Positions 1 to 10,244 of a stretch of DNA of 64,000 nt are shown here, one piece after another. The first letter of the stretch is position 1; each line of letters starts with the position of its first letter. Origin of the DNA: Bacteroidota bacterium (GTDB lineage Bacteria > Bacteroidota > Bacteroidia > AKYH767-A > OLB10); contig JADJOZ010000033.1 in the NCBI GenBank assembly GCA_016713525.1, positions 558,001 through 622,000 on the forward strand. The letters are read 5' to 3'. The position numbers were made by a program, and so were the translations under genes. The notes beneath the pieces are model-generated. The model was not told the origin of the DNA. It was given only the letters and a program-made list of their open reading frames with translations, and searched no databases.

Positions 1-1
1 C

Positions 2-541
2 GTTGGTCCCATTGAAGGCCTGGCCGGTGAGCTTTTGATCGCTGATGGAGAATGTTTTCAATCAAGGGTGGTTTCCGATTCCGAAATGAAAGTTACCGCT
101 TCCTTCGATGCCAAAGCGCCCTTCTTTGTTTACAGTGTGGTGAATGAATGGAAGATTTTCGATATTCCCGAAGAAGTAAGAGATATGCATGCTATTGAAT
201 TATTCCTGGACTCTATTACCATTAAAGCATCCCGACCATTCGTTTTTCGTATCGAAGGAATTGCCGAATCAGGATCCATTCATGTTGTAAATTTGGCTCC
301 CGGTAGTAAAGTGAGTAATCCGGATGAGGCTCATCAGGGACAAATTAATTACCTACTTAATAATGAAGCAGTAGAGATAACGGGTTTTTTCTCGACAGAA
401 CATAAGGCTGTTTTTACCCATCACGATACATTTATGCATATGCATCTGATTACCCCCAACAGGAAAAAAATGGGACATATAGATGCCCTCAGACTTGCAC
501 CGGGATCCTGGAAGCTCTGGCTGCCGATGTCAATATTCTGA
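2..541 (+). CDS. budA: Alpha-acetolactate decarboxylase, C-terminal part (5' end outside window)
   Basis: The reading frame is open from base 2 with no start, so the gene begins left of the window; about 179 residues remain of a family usually 230-260 long. The family converts alpha-acetolactate to acetoin. Seen here: GLAGELLIADGE, matching the family's N-terminal GLxGEL motif with a zinc-liganding Glu; PFVFRIEGI, which carries the active-site Arg; and MHMHLITPNRKKMGH, where two His plus a third ten residues later match the zinc-binding set. The C-terminus (WKLWLPMSIF) is short and I cannot tell whether it is natural. A physiological role in acetoin formation is inferred only from the family. 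Next gene starts 70 bp downstream on the same strand. Confidence 0.8.
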   Translation, partial: VGPIEGLAGELLIADGECFQSRVVSDSEMKVTASFDAKAPFFVYSVVNEWKIFDIPEEVRDMHAIELFLDSITIKASRPFVFRIEGIAESGSIHVVNLAPGSKVSNPDEAHQGQINYLLNNEAVEITGFFSTEHKAVFTHHDTFMHMHLITPNRKKMGHIDALRLAPGSWKLWLPMSIF

Positions 542-611
542 TTTTCAGAACTTATTTGATACGATTGGTTCTAATCCGAATAATTTAGTACATTTGATAG
601 GAACTTTCATT

Positions 612-1157
612 ATGTGGATTCGAACATTAGGTATATTTCTGCTCGCCTCTCTGGTTTTTGTTTTGATGGGCTCTTTTATTGGTTTGCAGCTTCAAAGGAA
701 AGCGGTCAGAAAATCAGTTAAATGGAAAATGCTGGGAGGTATTCCTGCTAATCAATTGGTTTGTCTCAAATTTTCGAAAACGAACGTGGATGATTTACTG
801 AAATGGAAACATAGCAAGGAATTCAGCTATAAAGAAGAAATGTATGACATCGTTTATAAAAAGGAAACTATTGATTCGGTTTTTTATTATTGTTGGTGGG
901 ATCATGAAGAAACAGCACTCAACAAAAAATTGTCTGCACTCCTTTATGTCGCACTAAACCAAAATGCATCCGGCAAATCGACAAATGATAAGTTGCACGT
1001 ATTGCTACAAGTGCTTTTTTTTCAAACTACAACTAAGCCCGAATTCAATAACTGGTCTCATTTGAGCCGATTTTATTTCCACACAGATTTGCTAACAACA
1101 GTAAATCCCGGAATATCCCCTCCAAATCCTCCGCCGGAGACTTTGATATGCATTTAA
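612..1157 (+). CDS. Small membrane-anchored conserved hypothetical protein upstream of TonB receptor
   Basis: 181 residues from an ATG giving MWIRTLGIFLLASLVFVLMG, a single N-terminal membrane segment; an in-frame ATG at 483 overlaps the preceding gene and adds an implausible Pro/Ser/Cys leader, so the internal start is preferred. The body is soluble, with a basic stretch after the membrane segment and a Trp-rich patch (YYCWWDHEETALN) near residue 98. The C-terminus ends in a proline cluster (GISPPNPPPE). I recognise this as the type of small protein often encoded just before TonB-dependent receptors in Bacteroidota, but I know no function. It lies 73 bp before the receptor on the same strand, so co-transcription is likely. 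A periplasmic helper for receptor uptake is possible, unproven. Confidence 0.6.
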   Translation: MWIRTLGIFLLASLVFVLMGSFIGLQLQRKAVRKSVKWKMLGGIPANQLVCLKFSKTNVDDLLKWKHSKEFSYKEEMYDIVYKKETIDSVFYYCWWDHEETALNKKLSALLYVALNQNASGKSTNDKLHVLLQVLFFQTTTKPEFNNWSHLSRFYFHTDLLTTVNPGISPPNPPPETLICI

Positions 1158-1230
1158 CCTTTTGTGGCTGTGCGGATTTTTAAACGGATAAGCCGCTGCT
1201 GCTATAGTTTTAAATTTTAAAAATTGTACT

Positions 1231-3635
1231 ATGAAAAAAATATTATTCATGGTATGGTTGCTGCTTAGTTTTAGTGCTGTGATTGGCCAAACAGTTACTG
1301 TTACAGATCTTAAAACAGGTGCTCCGCTCGAAGTGGTTACACTCGTGAGTGAAAATCCGAAAGCAACAGCTATTACCAATGTTTCCGTCAAAGCCGATAT
1401 AAGTTCCTTCCCCGGATCTTTACAAATTGAGATTCGACTGATTGGTTATAAAACAGAACGGATTTCATTCATGGAACTGAAAAAAACAGTTTTGTAGTTT
1501 CAATGAAGCAAACAGAATTTTCCCTCGATCAGATTGTGGTTTCGGCAACACGCTGGAATCAATCAGCTCTCGAGGTGCCTGCTAAGGTGGCTACCATCTC
1601 TGCTAAAGATGCCGCGATTCAGAATCCGCAAACTACGGCAGATTTACTTTCTAATTCAGGTGAGGTGTTTATTCAGAAAAGTCAACAAGGCGGAGGTAGT
1701 CCCATGATACGTGGTTTTGCTACTAACAGGGTACTCATTGCTGTTGATGAAGTAAGGATGAACAATGCCATATTCAGAAGCGGAAATTTGCAAAATGTTA
1801 TTTCTATTGATCCGTTTGCAGTCGAAAATACGGAAGTATTATTTGGCCCGGGCTCGGTAATTTATGGTAGTGATGCTATTGGAGGTGTCATGAGCTTTAA
1901 AACTTTAACACCAAAATTTTCTGATTCATCCAAGGTACTGATTTCAGGAAGTGCAGTTGCAAGAACAGCTTCTGCAAATAATGAATTTACCGGTCATGTT
2001 GATTTTAATGCCGGTTGGAAAAAGTGGGCCATGCTAACAAGTATTTCGTACAATAATTTTGGTGATCTGAGAATGGGTAGTAATGGACCCGATGAATATC
2101 TCAGGCCCTTTTACACAGTTCGAAATAATGGTCTCGATGTGGTAGTTGAAAATGATGACCCTGAATTGCAGAAACCTACCGGATATTCACAGATTAACCT
2201 GATGCAGAAATTTAGTTTTAAGCCCAATGACAACTGGAAATTTGATTATGCATTCCATTATTCTGCTACATCAAATTTCTCCCGGTACGACAGACTGTTG
2301 CGAACCAGAAATGGACTTCCCCGAAGTGCTGAATGGTATTACGGACCACAAGAATGGATGATGAATCAATTTACAGTCAGTTATAGTAAATCAAAAGTGT
2401 TATTTGATAATATGGTGATCAGATTCGCTACACAAGATTTCAAGGAGAGTCGTATCGATCGCGACTTTAATGATCCGGTCCAACGAACCCGCGAGGAAGA
2501 AGTTATAGCACACACTATTTCAATCGACTTCTCAAAGCGTATTAAAGCCAGCCATCATCTTTATTATGGAATAGAAGAGGTGTATAATGATGTAAATTCA
2601 ATAGGAACCGATTTAGATATCAGGATCGGATTTGCAAAAAATGGTCCGGCCCGATATCCGCAAGCAACCTGGAATTCTTTAGCTGCCTATCTGAGCTATG
2701 AATATCGAATCACCGGTGATCTTACCTTATTGGCAGGTGGTCGATTCAATACGTTTGCACTGAACGCTACATTCGATGATACATTTTATCCCTTTCCGTA
2801 CGAAAATACAAGTACTTCTGATGGAGCACTGACAGGAAGTATTGGTGCTGTTTATCATCCCGGTGAAAAATTCTCGCTTCGTGCGAATCTTTCAACAGGA
2901 TTCAGAGCTCCCAATGTTGACGATATGGGAAAGGTGTTCGATTCAGAACCAGGTTCTGTAATTGTTCCTAATCCGAATCTGGGTGCCGAATATGCTTATA
3001 ATGCCGAGATTGGCGCATCTAAAATATTTGGGGAGCATATTAGGTTTGATATCACCGGCTTTTACACAATTTTAGAGGATGCTCAGGTGCGAAGAAATTT
3101 TACCTTCAATGGTTTGGATAGCATCATTTATGACGGCGAATTAAGTCAGGTGTTGGCGGTTCAAAATGCTGCAAAAGCAACTGTGTATGGTATTCAGTCT
3201 AGTGTAGAGTTGAAATGGGCTTCAGGCATTAGTTTTCTGATCAAAGCCAATTATCAGAAAGGTGAGGAGGAACTGGATGATGGAACAAAAAGTCCGCTTC
3301 GCCATGCCGCACCATTTTTTGCCATGTCAAAGATTTCTTTCCGTCATAAGAAATTATACCTGGAGCTTGCTGCTATCTATAACAGTGAGGTTTCATTTGA
3401 TGATCTCCCTGAAGAAGAAAAAGGAAAGGATTATATTTATGCTGTTGATGATGATGGAAATCCTTATTGCCCTGAATTCCTGATTCTCAATTTTAAATCC
3501 CAATACCAGATTTCGAACCATTTTTCAGTTAATGGAGGAGTCGAAAATATTGCTGATATCAGGTACCGACCATACAGCTCCGGAATTGTAGCTGCAGGAC
3601 GAAATTTTATGCTTTCCCTGAAAGCAAGCTTTTAA
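1231..3635 (+). CDS. TonB-dependent outer-membrane receptor (single-base frameshift near 1480-1486)
   Basis: Outer-membrane receptor that would import a scarce ligand using TonB energy. Residues 1-20 are a signal peptide (ending IGQ), then a short carboxypeptidase-regulatory-like beta domain with IGYKTERISF near residues 70-80, then the plug (FSLDQIVVSATRW; SPMIRGFATNRVLI; GPGSVIYGSDAIGGVMSF), then a beta-barrel ending in Phe (MLSLKASF). The frame breaks in the A7 run at 1480-1486: the first part stops at 1497 and the rest is open in another frame from well before its first ATG at 1503. One extra A restores ELKKNSFVVSMKQTEF and a protein of about 800 residues, the usual family size. Ligand unknown; the receptor has the look of copper/iron-complex receptors (RGFATNRV), but that is a guess. 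Followed by a strong terminator. Confidence 0.85.
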
Positions 3636-3639
3636 TAAT

Positions 3640-3680
3640 ATAGGTGTTATTCCGGAGACAATCTCCGGAATAACACCTAT
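3640..3680 (+). terminator. Rho-independent-like terminator after TonB receptor
   Basis: A perfect 19-bp inverted repeat (left arm 3640-3658, right arm 3662-3680) with a 3-base loop, immediately after the receptor stop codon. It is symmetrical and followed by a short T-rich stretch. It separates the receptor transcript from the acetyltransferase gene. Confidence 0.85.
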
Positions 3681-3696
3681 TTGTAAACAATTTAGC

Positions 3697-3704
3697 TACT
3701 TTTG
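3697..3704 (+). promoter_or_regulatory. Putative -7 element (TACTTTTG) of GNAT gene
   Basis: Matches the Bacteroidota -7 consensus TAnnTTTG and lies 15 bases before the ATG at 3720, just after the upstream terminator. No TTG is present at the usual 19-21 base spacing, so this is a half-match only. Confidence 0.4.
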
Positions 3705-3719
3705 TTTCGTTCTTAGCCC

Positions 3720-4520
3720 ATGAAAATTGAACCTCTTCTAAAGTCCGATATTGCTTCATTGCCGGAATTGCAACCTGAAGACTGGAACGATATTGTTCCT
3801 GCTTTCAAATATCATTTATCAAATTCTTTTTCACATGGCATGAAATTTTGTGATGGAAATAAATTAGTAGCAGTTGGAGTTACTATTATTCACGGACCTG
3901 TTGCATGGCTTGCACAGATTATTGTGCACCCCGATTATAGAAGTAAAGGAATCGGTTATCAACTCACGAATGAATTATTAATCACTGCTGAAAAATTTAA
4001 TTGCAGCACGGTGTTACTTCTTGCTACTCCATTGGGATATCCTGTTTACCTGAAACATGGCTTTGTTGCTGAAGATACTTATTCTTTTTACCGATCTGAG
4101 AAACTATGGAAGGATGCAATTGAAAATCCTTTCCTTAGACCATACAGTAAAGTGTTTCGTAAACAAATTCAAGTTCTCGATCTGAAGGCGGCTGGCGAGA
4201 ATCGAAATTTTCGTTTGGATGAATTTTTAGATGATGCAGTTTTGTTTGTGGAAAGTAATGTTGTAAAAGGTTATTTTCTTCCCCGTTTTGGTGAAGGACT
4301 GGTTGTTGCATCTGAAATGGAAGCCGGATTAACACTGCTGAAACACAGATTACAATTTAGACACGAAGTTGTAATTCCTGATCTTAATTTAATCGCATCT
4401 CAGTTTCTGATTGAAAATAATTATAGCGTTTTCAGAACCGCCGTTCGAATGCGAAAAGGAAATCCGATACATCCCGATCTTGCCATGGTCTATGCCAGAA
4501 TCAGTGGTCAGATAGGGTAA
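3720..4520 (+). CDS. GNAT-family acetyltransferase, two-domain
   Basis: 266 residues. The N-terminal half carries the acetyl-CoA-binding motif A, IIVHPDYRSKGIGYQLTNEL around residues 70-90, with the R/Q-x-x-G-x-G/A type loop (RSKGIG), and a later YPVYLKHGFV typical of GNAT motif B. The C-terminal half (about 150-266) looks like a second degenerate GNAT lobe (LIENNYSVFRTAVRMRKG) as in two-lobed GNAT proteins of the YitH type. Acceptor substrate cannot be told from sequence. It is a single-gene transcript: terminator before, convergent terminator after. Confidence 0.8.
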   Translation: MKIEPLLKSDIASLPELQPEDWNDIVPAFKYHLSNSFSHGMKFCDGNKLVAVGVTIIHGPVAWLAQIIVHPDYRSKGIGYQLTNELLITAEKFNCSTVLLLATPLGYPVYLKHGFVAEDTYSFYRSEKLWKDAIENPFLRPYSKVFRKQIQVLDLKAAGENRNFRLDEFLDDAVLFVESNVVKGYFLPRFGEGLVVASEMEAGLTLLKHRLQFRHEVVIPDLNLIASQFLIENNYSVFRTAVRMRKGNPIHPDLAMVYARISGQIG

Positions 4521-4523
4521 AAA

Positions 4524-4554
4524 AAAGGCTGCTGCACACACTGCAACAGCCTTT
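4524..4554. terminator. Bidirectional terminator between convergent genes
   Basis: Inverted repeat with arms 4524-4536 and 4542-4554 (one mismatch, 5-base loop). An A-run on the left and a T-run on the right let it end both the acetyltransferase transcript and the minus-strand gene that stops at 4577. Confidence 0.8.
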
Positions 4555-4576
4555 AGAAAAGTGATCATTGGCAACT

Positions 4577-5989
4577 TCAATCAATATTTTTTTTCACATA
4601 GTTTCCTGTTAATTTATTGATATCATTATTTACAGAAAGTATCAACAAGCAGGTTGCAGTGCAAAAAACAGGACTCGTAATGCAATGGTGACCACTCCAA
4701 CTGCCATCATTATTTTGAATTTGCAACATCCTGGCGCTTGTTTTATCATACCAGTTTTGCCAGGTATCATCCTTGCTGATAATCATACCCTCTCCGGTTT
4801 GTAAATAAGATAAAAACTCTTCACCGCCATTGTTACCAAAACCGGAAATCACATTGTCATCCTGAGCCAGTTTTTGTGCTGATTGATTGACCTGATAAGC
4901 AGTTTCATATTTTAATGCAGTTGACTCAGACAAACCCGCATCCTTCAGATTACTTACGGTTACATCTTCAGTTTGAATTTTCCCTTCTTTTTTCGCCTTT
5001 TTTATAATTTCTTTGGCCTCACGGGTTTCCTTTGCAGATGCACGAGCTGATCCTGATACAGAATATAGTACTACGCCGGCAGCAGATTCAGTAGCTACGC
5101 TATTGGTCTTAACATCCATATTACCTTTTTGAAAGTCCCTCGATTTTTCTATCACTTCTTCATTCACCTTTATGCCATTCGATTGTGCCGATTCTAATGC
5201 ACTTGTTGCAAATGACGATTGTAATACACCTGCCCATCCGGAACCTTTCAGACTACCATCGGCATTGTGATTGTTTTCGATCATAGCTACACATTTTTGA
5301 ATGGCTAACGTAACCCTGTTTTTTAATGCCTGCTCATTTTCTGTTTCGGAAAGTATGTTGGAGAGAAACTGTGAAGTAAGAACCACATCAATGTTTTGTC
5401 CCAGTTTCGATTGAGGCTGGGTGTAGGTTAGTGTAGTAATATTGGTGCTGTTTTGTGGGGTATTCTCAACTGCTTCCAGTAAAAATTCAAGAGCTTTGTT
5501 TAACTGTTTTGAATGTGATCCTTGCTGTAGGTTGTTACCGCAACGCTGCAATGCCATTGCAACCATTGCTGTGGTGGCAGGGTCTGATTTAACTGCATGC
5601 GGATCTTTAATTCCCTGATTTCGGTTCGATCCTGCTCCCCATCCTCCATCATTTTGCTGTGCTTCATCAATCCATTCCAACCCTTTTTGCATGGATGTCA
5701 TAACCTTTTGTGGAATAGGATGAAAAAAATCCTTATCGAGACCCTCACCTTCAAAAGCGGTTTTAAAAACACAATGCTTTGGATCATTCGTGAATTCAGG
5801 AGATGGAGTTGGCTTTTCTTCCGGCTTCTTTGTTTCCGGTTCTATTTGCTGTAAGGTAGCTGTAGGTGGAGATGTTTGTGGTGTTGTTGAGGTTGTTTTT
5901 GTTGAGGGGAGTTCCGACAGTTCAATGCTGCCAACTACTGTGCCGGCAGCAAACAGCAGTCCGGCAATAATCAAGTTATTACTTTTCAT
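4577..5989 (-). CDS. Membrane-anchored or secreted alpha-toroid protein (prenyltransferase/squalene-cyclase-like repeats)
   Basis: 470 residues. An N-terminal hydrophobic segment (NLIIAGLLFAAGTVVGS) is a signal peptide or anchor, followed by a Pro/Thr/Glu-rich linker to about residue 75. Two repeat motifs typical of the prenyltransferase/squalene oxidase alpha-toroid are visible: LEWIDEAQQNDGGWGAGSN near 105 and MLQIQNNDGSWSGHHCITSP near 425, followed by FCTATCLLIL. Other helical repeats lie between. This is not a normal cyclase: it is exported, and I see no DCTAE or DxDD catalytic motif of true squalene/oxidosqualene cyclases. A role in binding or processing an extracytoplasmic ligand is inferred only from the fold. 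Promoter not recognised; the gene stands alone. Confidence 0.65.
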   Translation of the reverse strand: MKSNNLIIAGLLFAAGTVVGSIELSELPSTKTTSTTPQTSPPTATLQQIEPETKKPEEKPTPSPEFTNDPKHCVFKTAFEGEGLDKDFFHPIPQKVMTSMQKGLEWIDEAQQNDGGWGAGSNRNQGIKDPHAVKSDPATTAMVAMALQRCGNNLQQGSHSKQLNKALEFLLEAVENTPQNSTNITTLTYTQPQSKLGQNIDVVLTSQFLSNILSETENEQALKNRVTLAIQKCVAMIENNHNADGSLKGSGWAGVLQSSFATSALESAQSNGIKVNEEVIEKSRDFQKGNMDVKTNSVATESAAGVVLYSVSGSARASAKETREAKEIIKKAKKEGKIQTEDVTVSNLKDAGLSESTALKYETAYQVNQSAQKLAQDDNVISGFGNNGGEEFLSYLQTGEGMIISKDDTWQNWYDKTSARMLQIQNNDGSWSGHHCITSPVFCTATCLLILSVNNDINKLTGNYVKKNID

Positions 5990-6151
5990 GATAAATAAGT
6001 TTTAGATGTTACCAACCCAAGATGTTGGCAAATTCTAAATTCCATAAAGTGGTCGGTTATTTTTTAAGAAAAGAATTACACGAACGAAATACGGGATCCG
6101 GCACAATAAATTATGGGGTCATTCGTTCCGGCAGAAAATTGCTTTTCCCGG

Positions 6152-6631
6152 CTATTTACTTATTTCGAAGTTCCCGCCATTGCCAGTCTCTACACCATTC
6201 ACTTTTGCTCCGTTAAAAAGCCATTTGTCACAATCACAGCAGGCATCTTCATTCTCTCTATCAAATAAAAGCCTGATATTTTCTATGCGAATGGTTTTAG
6301 AACCGTCTTTTAAAGTAATATTATAAATATAGGGAGGATTAGAAACTGCGGAGGTCAGACCAAGTTTCTTCAGTGTCAGATCCCTGTTTGATCCGTTATA
6401 ACTTATCAGTAAAGTATTGGCAGTGTCTGCAGATGATATGGTTATTGTCTGCAACAACAAAGAGTCAATTTCCTCATTGGTAAATTGACCATTTCCGGAA
6501 TTAAAATGTACAATAGTTGTTGCTGAATACACATCGGGCCGGCATTCATCGCAAATCTTATTGAAGCATTTGCAACCTGATAAAAATACCATCAATATTG
6601 CTATAAAATAGCAGTGGTTTTTCCGGTTCAT
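6152..6631 (-). CDS. Hypothetical lipoprotein, Cys-rich
   Basis: 159 residues with a lipoprotein signal: hydrophobic stretch ending LSGC, acylated Cys at residue 20. The mature protein has further Cys residues near the N-terminus (CKCFNKICDEC) and a C-terminal pair motif (DACCDCDKW), which could form disulphides or bind a metal. The middle is beta-rich. I recognise no family. It is 162 bp upstream of the alpha-toroid gene on the same strand and 40 bp downstream of the ABC-peptidase gene, so it could be read through from the latter. Confidence 0.65.
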   Translation of the reverse strand: MNRKNHCYFIAILMVFLSGCKCFNKICDECRPDVYSATTIVHFNSGNGQFTNEEIDSLLLQTITISSADTANTLLISYNGSNRDLTLKKLGLTSAVSNPPYIYNITLKDGSKTIRIENIRLLFDRENEDACCDCDKWLFNGAKVNGVETGNGGNFEISK

Positions 6632-6671
6632 CAGACTCGGGATTCAAAGGTTAATAGGCTAAGATAGGAAA

Positions 6672-9600
6672 TTAATCCTTAACTTTAGCAATATTGTCTT
6701 CGCTGACCATATCTATAAGTAAATTGATGGGATCAATTCCAGCTTCGAACGGTTTCTCAGTCACAATAACGGTGTAGGTGTTTTTCGCCTTTCTGACAGG
6801 ATGCATTTTTCTATATAACAGCTTACCGGATTTTTTACCATCCTCCGGTTTAGCAAATACCCCAATTTCTATCCAGTCATTGACTGCAGTCTCACTTTCT
6901 CTGCCAAGAGTATCGGCACGGAATTTCTTGCTTTCTGTTTCAATAGTTACTTCATACTTTCCGTTACTTAATGGCTTCGATTTTGCAGCAATGGTTCTAT
7001 TGCTGAATAAAGTAATCGTTTCGAAAAGATCCGTAATGATGTATTGAAGCGAATCAGGCGTATGAGAACGGAATATAGAAACCGCATGATTTGAAGTAGG
7101 GTACGGCGGCTCCTTGTATGCATATGCAAGTAGAAGCTCCTGTAAGGCTGCATTCAGTTGCTTTTCTCCTATCATCTCCTTCAGGTAATACATCACCAGA
7201 CTTCCCTTTTGGTAATGGATGTATCCCTGATTTTCTACCAATTTTGATGGGAGTTCTTTTATACGTTCCGAACCTCTTCAACGCAGGTATCCATCCATTT
7301 CATATTTAAGAAATTTTTTCATGGCATCGCGGCCATATTCTTTTTCCATTACCATTAGTGCTGAGTATTGCGCAAAGGTCTCTGATAACATAGTTGCACC
7401 CTGCATTTCCGAACCTATCAGCTGATGCGCCCAATACTGATGCCCCATTTCATGTGCGACTACATAAAATACCATGTCAATATCATCTTCATCTTCAATT
7501 TTTGCAATAAACCCAATGCTTTCTGAATAGGGCATCGTCCCCGGGAAAGCCTGTGCAAATGAAGCATATTTAGGAAATTCTATGATCCGAACCTGCTTGT
7601 GATAATAGGGCCCGAAATTTGTGATGTAATAATCCAGCGACTTTTTCATGGAGCGTTCCATGTTTTTGATGTTGTAAGCGTGGCGCTTGTCATAATACAC
7701 TTCTACATCAATTCCTCTGTGTTTGGAACGAAGGACTTCATATCGGGCAGAAATAAAAGAATAGAAGTTGATCGATTGATGATCCAGTTTGTAATGATAG
7801 AAATTTCTGTTACCTTCTTTCCATTGTTTTTGTAAGGATCCCGGCGCAACGGCAATTTCATCTTCCGAAGTACTGAAGTAAGTTTCTACATTAACCCAAT
7901 CTGAGTTGTTTGTGATGTAGTTACTCATACATGCTTCAGTGCAATTTTGTTGTAACTTTGGTAATCTTGCATTTTCCGGTAATCCATGCTTCTTGCGCTT
8001 ATCGCGATCTTCTATTTCACGGCGAGGCTGGTAGCCGATGATCGGACAGAAATCATAGTTGTTGAAGAATGAACCATTATCAACTACCGAATTAAAGGCT
8101 ACATCGTTTTCAAAACCTTTTGCATCATATTGAGATTCAAATTGAATTAATATACTGTCTCCTGGCATTAACGGTTTACGCAAACGATGAATCTGATACT
8201 GAAGTTCTGCATCATCAAGAATTTTATCAGCACCGGAAATGGAAATAGTAGTTGTAAAATAGGGAACAGTTGTTAAATGTAATGAATCAATAGGCACATT
8301 GCTTTTATTCTTAGCCCAGTATTTGCCTTTAATTTCTAACCTGCGATCTTCCGGAAATAAATCTATGTTGTAAATAAAAGAAGTAGCCCTTGGCTGAATA
8401 GCAGTCTGATATTTCTTGTATTTCTTCTCATAGTTTATGCTGGCATTGACTAGTTCTTCATCTGTTTTATAGCTGTTCAGCTGTTGGGTGTTGTAATAGA
8501 TGAAACCGGCGGTTAGTAACCATATGGTAAGAATGGATAGAATAACCGGCTTTCGTACTCCTTTAAAACCGGTGAGAATAGATTGCATTTTTGTCCGGAA
8601 GGATGTTTCGCGCCCCCGATTCCAGGCATAAATGGTAACAAATATAATGAGCAGACTGAATAATGCCCAATATATCCTGAACCAGCTAAGCCCGGCAACA
8701 TATGGTCCGAATCCATTCATATCAGAATATATGAAAGTTGGTGCTGCTGAAAATTTTACCATGTGAGTTTCAACCTCAAGCATTCGCCATACAAAAGTGT
8801 TCAGTAGCAGAAAAATGATAAAAGCAAAATATGCCAGATATTTATTATTGATTAAAGCATGCATTAACATCGAAATAACTACAAGCATCAGTAATTTACT
8901 GTAATCTATTACCAGTAAATTAACAATATAAACTTCCGGTCTTATATCTGTAAACCCTTTAGCAAACTGTACCAGAATGCAAACCAGAATACAAATAGTT
9001 TGTACAATAAAGATAATTACTGCAAGTGAAGTGAATTTTGAAAGGTAAGAAATGTGAGTAGGATGGGGGGTGGCATCATATATTTCGTCAATTTTATTTT
9101 CGCGCTCCCTCCACACCAACATTCCTGAATAAATAATTATTATTGCAATGAGAAATGCATAGAATGCTCCCTGAACATTTTCAATCATAATATGCGTAAC
9201 CGGGTGAGCCGTTAATCCAAACGAACCGGTGTTGGAAGTCAGGTTAGGAATGAAATTGAGGAGCCCCGCTATCATGATAATCAGAAACGTCGGACTTTTT
9301 AAAATTCCTTTCAGTTCATATTTCAGCCTGGTTGCAAACATGATCCGGGATGCTTTTGAGGAATAAGATGGGTGGACCCGGGGAAGTGGCTTGACAGATA
9401 GACGTACCACTTCGTCAGATAAAATATTTTTACTTTTTTTGGCTGATCGCGATTTTTCAGTGAAGGAGAATATTTTGACAGTAACTAAAACTAAAATCGA
9501 ACTGATCGCCAACCATATTGTTCTGTTGATCAGCAGCCATCCTTCCAGTCCCAGTGTCATGCTATTTTTCTGACTTACAGTCCAGTATTTTGTAAGAATG

Positions 9601-10244
9601 GAAAAGGTCGTTGATCCATATGGGTCGAGTAAAATTGCCAGCCATTCCTTATCGAGATCTTCTGCAAATGCATCAGCGATTCCCGTAGCGAGCAATAAAA
9701 CAAGTGAGCCTGCAAATGCCGCAAAAGTATTTCTTGTAAGTGCAGCAATCATAAATACTACTGAAGCGCTGAACAATGTATTGGGAACTGCCAGTTGCAG
9801 AAATCCTGCCAGATGTGCCTGAAAATAGAAAGGGCCTATTTTATCGGGATCCATGCCAGGCATCATACAGCCAATAATTATTCCCAGTGAAACACCCAAT
9901 AACGGAATGACAGAAATAGTGACTGCTCCTAAAAATCTGCCTAACAAGTATTCAGTGCGCTTTACCGGTGTTGTGAAAATAATCTGGTAGGTATTGTATG
10001 AGAAATCGCGCGTTGTTGAAGCTAGTACAAATGATGTCGTCATAAGCAATGTTATAAACGACATGATCGAATAATATGTTTGTATAACAAATGGTGCATT
10101 CTTCATGATATTTCCAAAGGATCCACCTACCGTAATATTTTCACTGTATGTTGCACCAAAAATCATAAGTGCATTTATCAGAAAGAAAATATATACCATT
10201 GGCTGCCGCAGCCAGTATTTTATTTCAAACAAATAGAATTTCAT
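6672..10244 (-). CDS. ABC-2 permease fused to M1-type zinc aminopeptidase (in-frame stop at 7278)
   Basis: About 1,190 residues. The N-terminal ~600 residues hold two ABC-2 permease halves with many membrane helices (for example MPLL-type helices at 20-260 and 330-590). The C-terminal part is an extracytoplasmic M1 peptidase domain with zinc motif HEMGH at residues 931-935 and the third ligand Glu in MLSETFAQYSALMVMEKEYG about twenty residues later. At 7278-7280 the minus strand reads TGA after YLR; the same frame continues with RGSERIKELPSKLVENQGYI, which family knowledge (YLRGRG...LVENQ) places directly after it, so one GGA has become TGA. The stop would remove the last ~200 residues. The ATG overlaps the upstream ATPase stop as ATGA, so the two form one exporter. 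Confidence 0.85.

Noticed and set aside
483..611. N-terminal extension of the small membrane protein from ATG 483
   Set aside because: It overlaps the decarboxylase gene by 59 bases and adds an unnatural leader before a good membrane helix start at 612.
1480..1486. Classic -1 ribosomal frameshift heptamer in the receptor
   Set aside because: In the reading frame the codons are CTG AAA AAA ACA, so the run is not in the X-XXY-YYZ phase of an efficient slippery site; homopolymer error or transcriptional slippage fits better.
6022..6216. Plus-strand 64-codon frame between the lipoprotein and alpha-toroid genes
   Set aside because: Overlaps the end of the lipoprotein gene on the other strand and has no coding character.
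7278..7280. TGA read as glycine (recoded genetic code) in the ABC-M1 fusion
   Set aside because: Other genes in the window end in TGA normally, including the ATPase just upstream (10241-10243), so TGA is a stop here; a point change or error is simpler.
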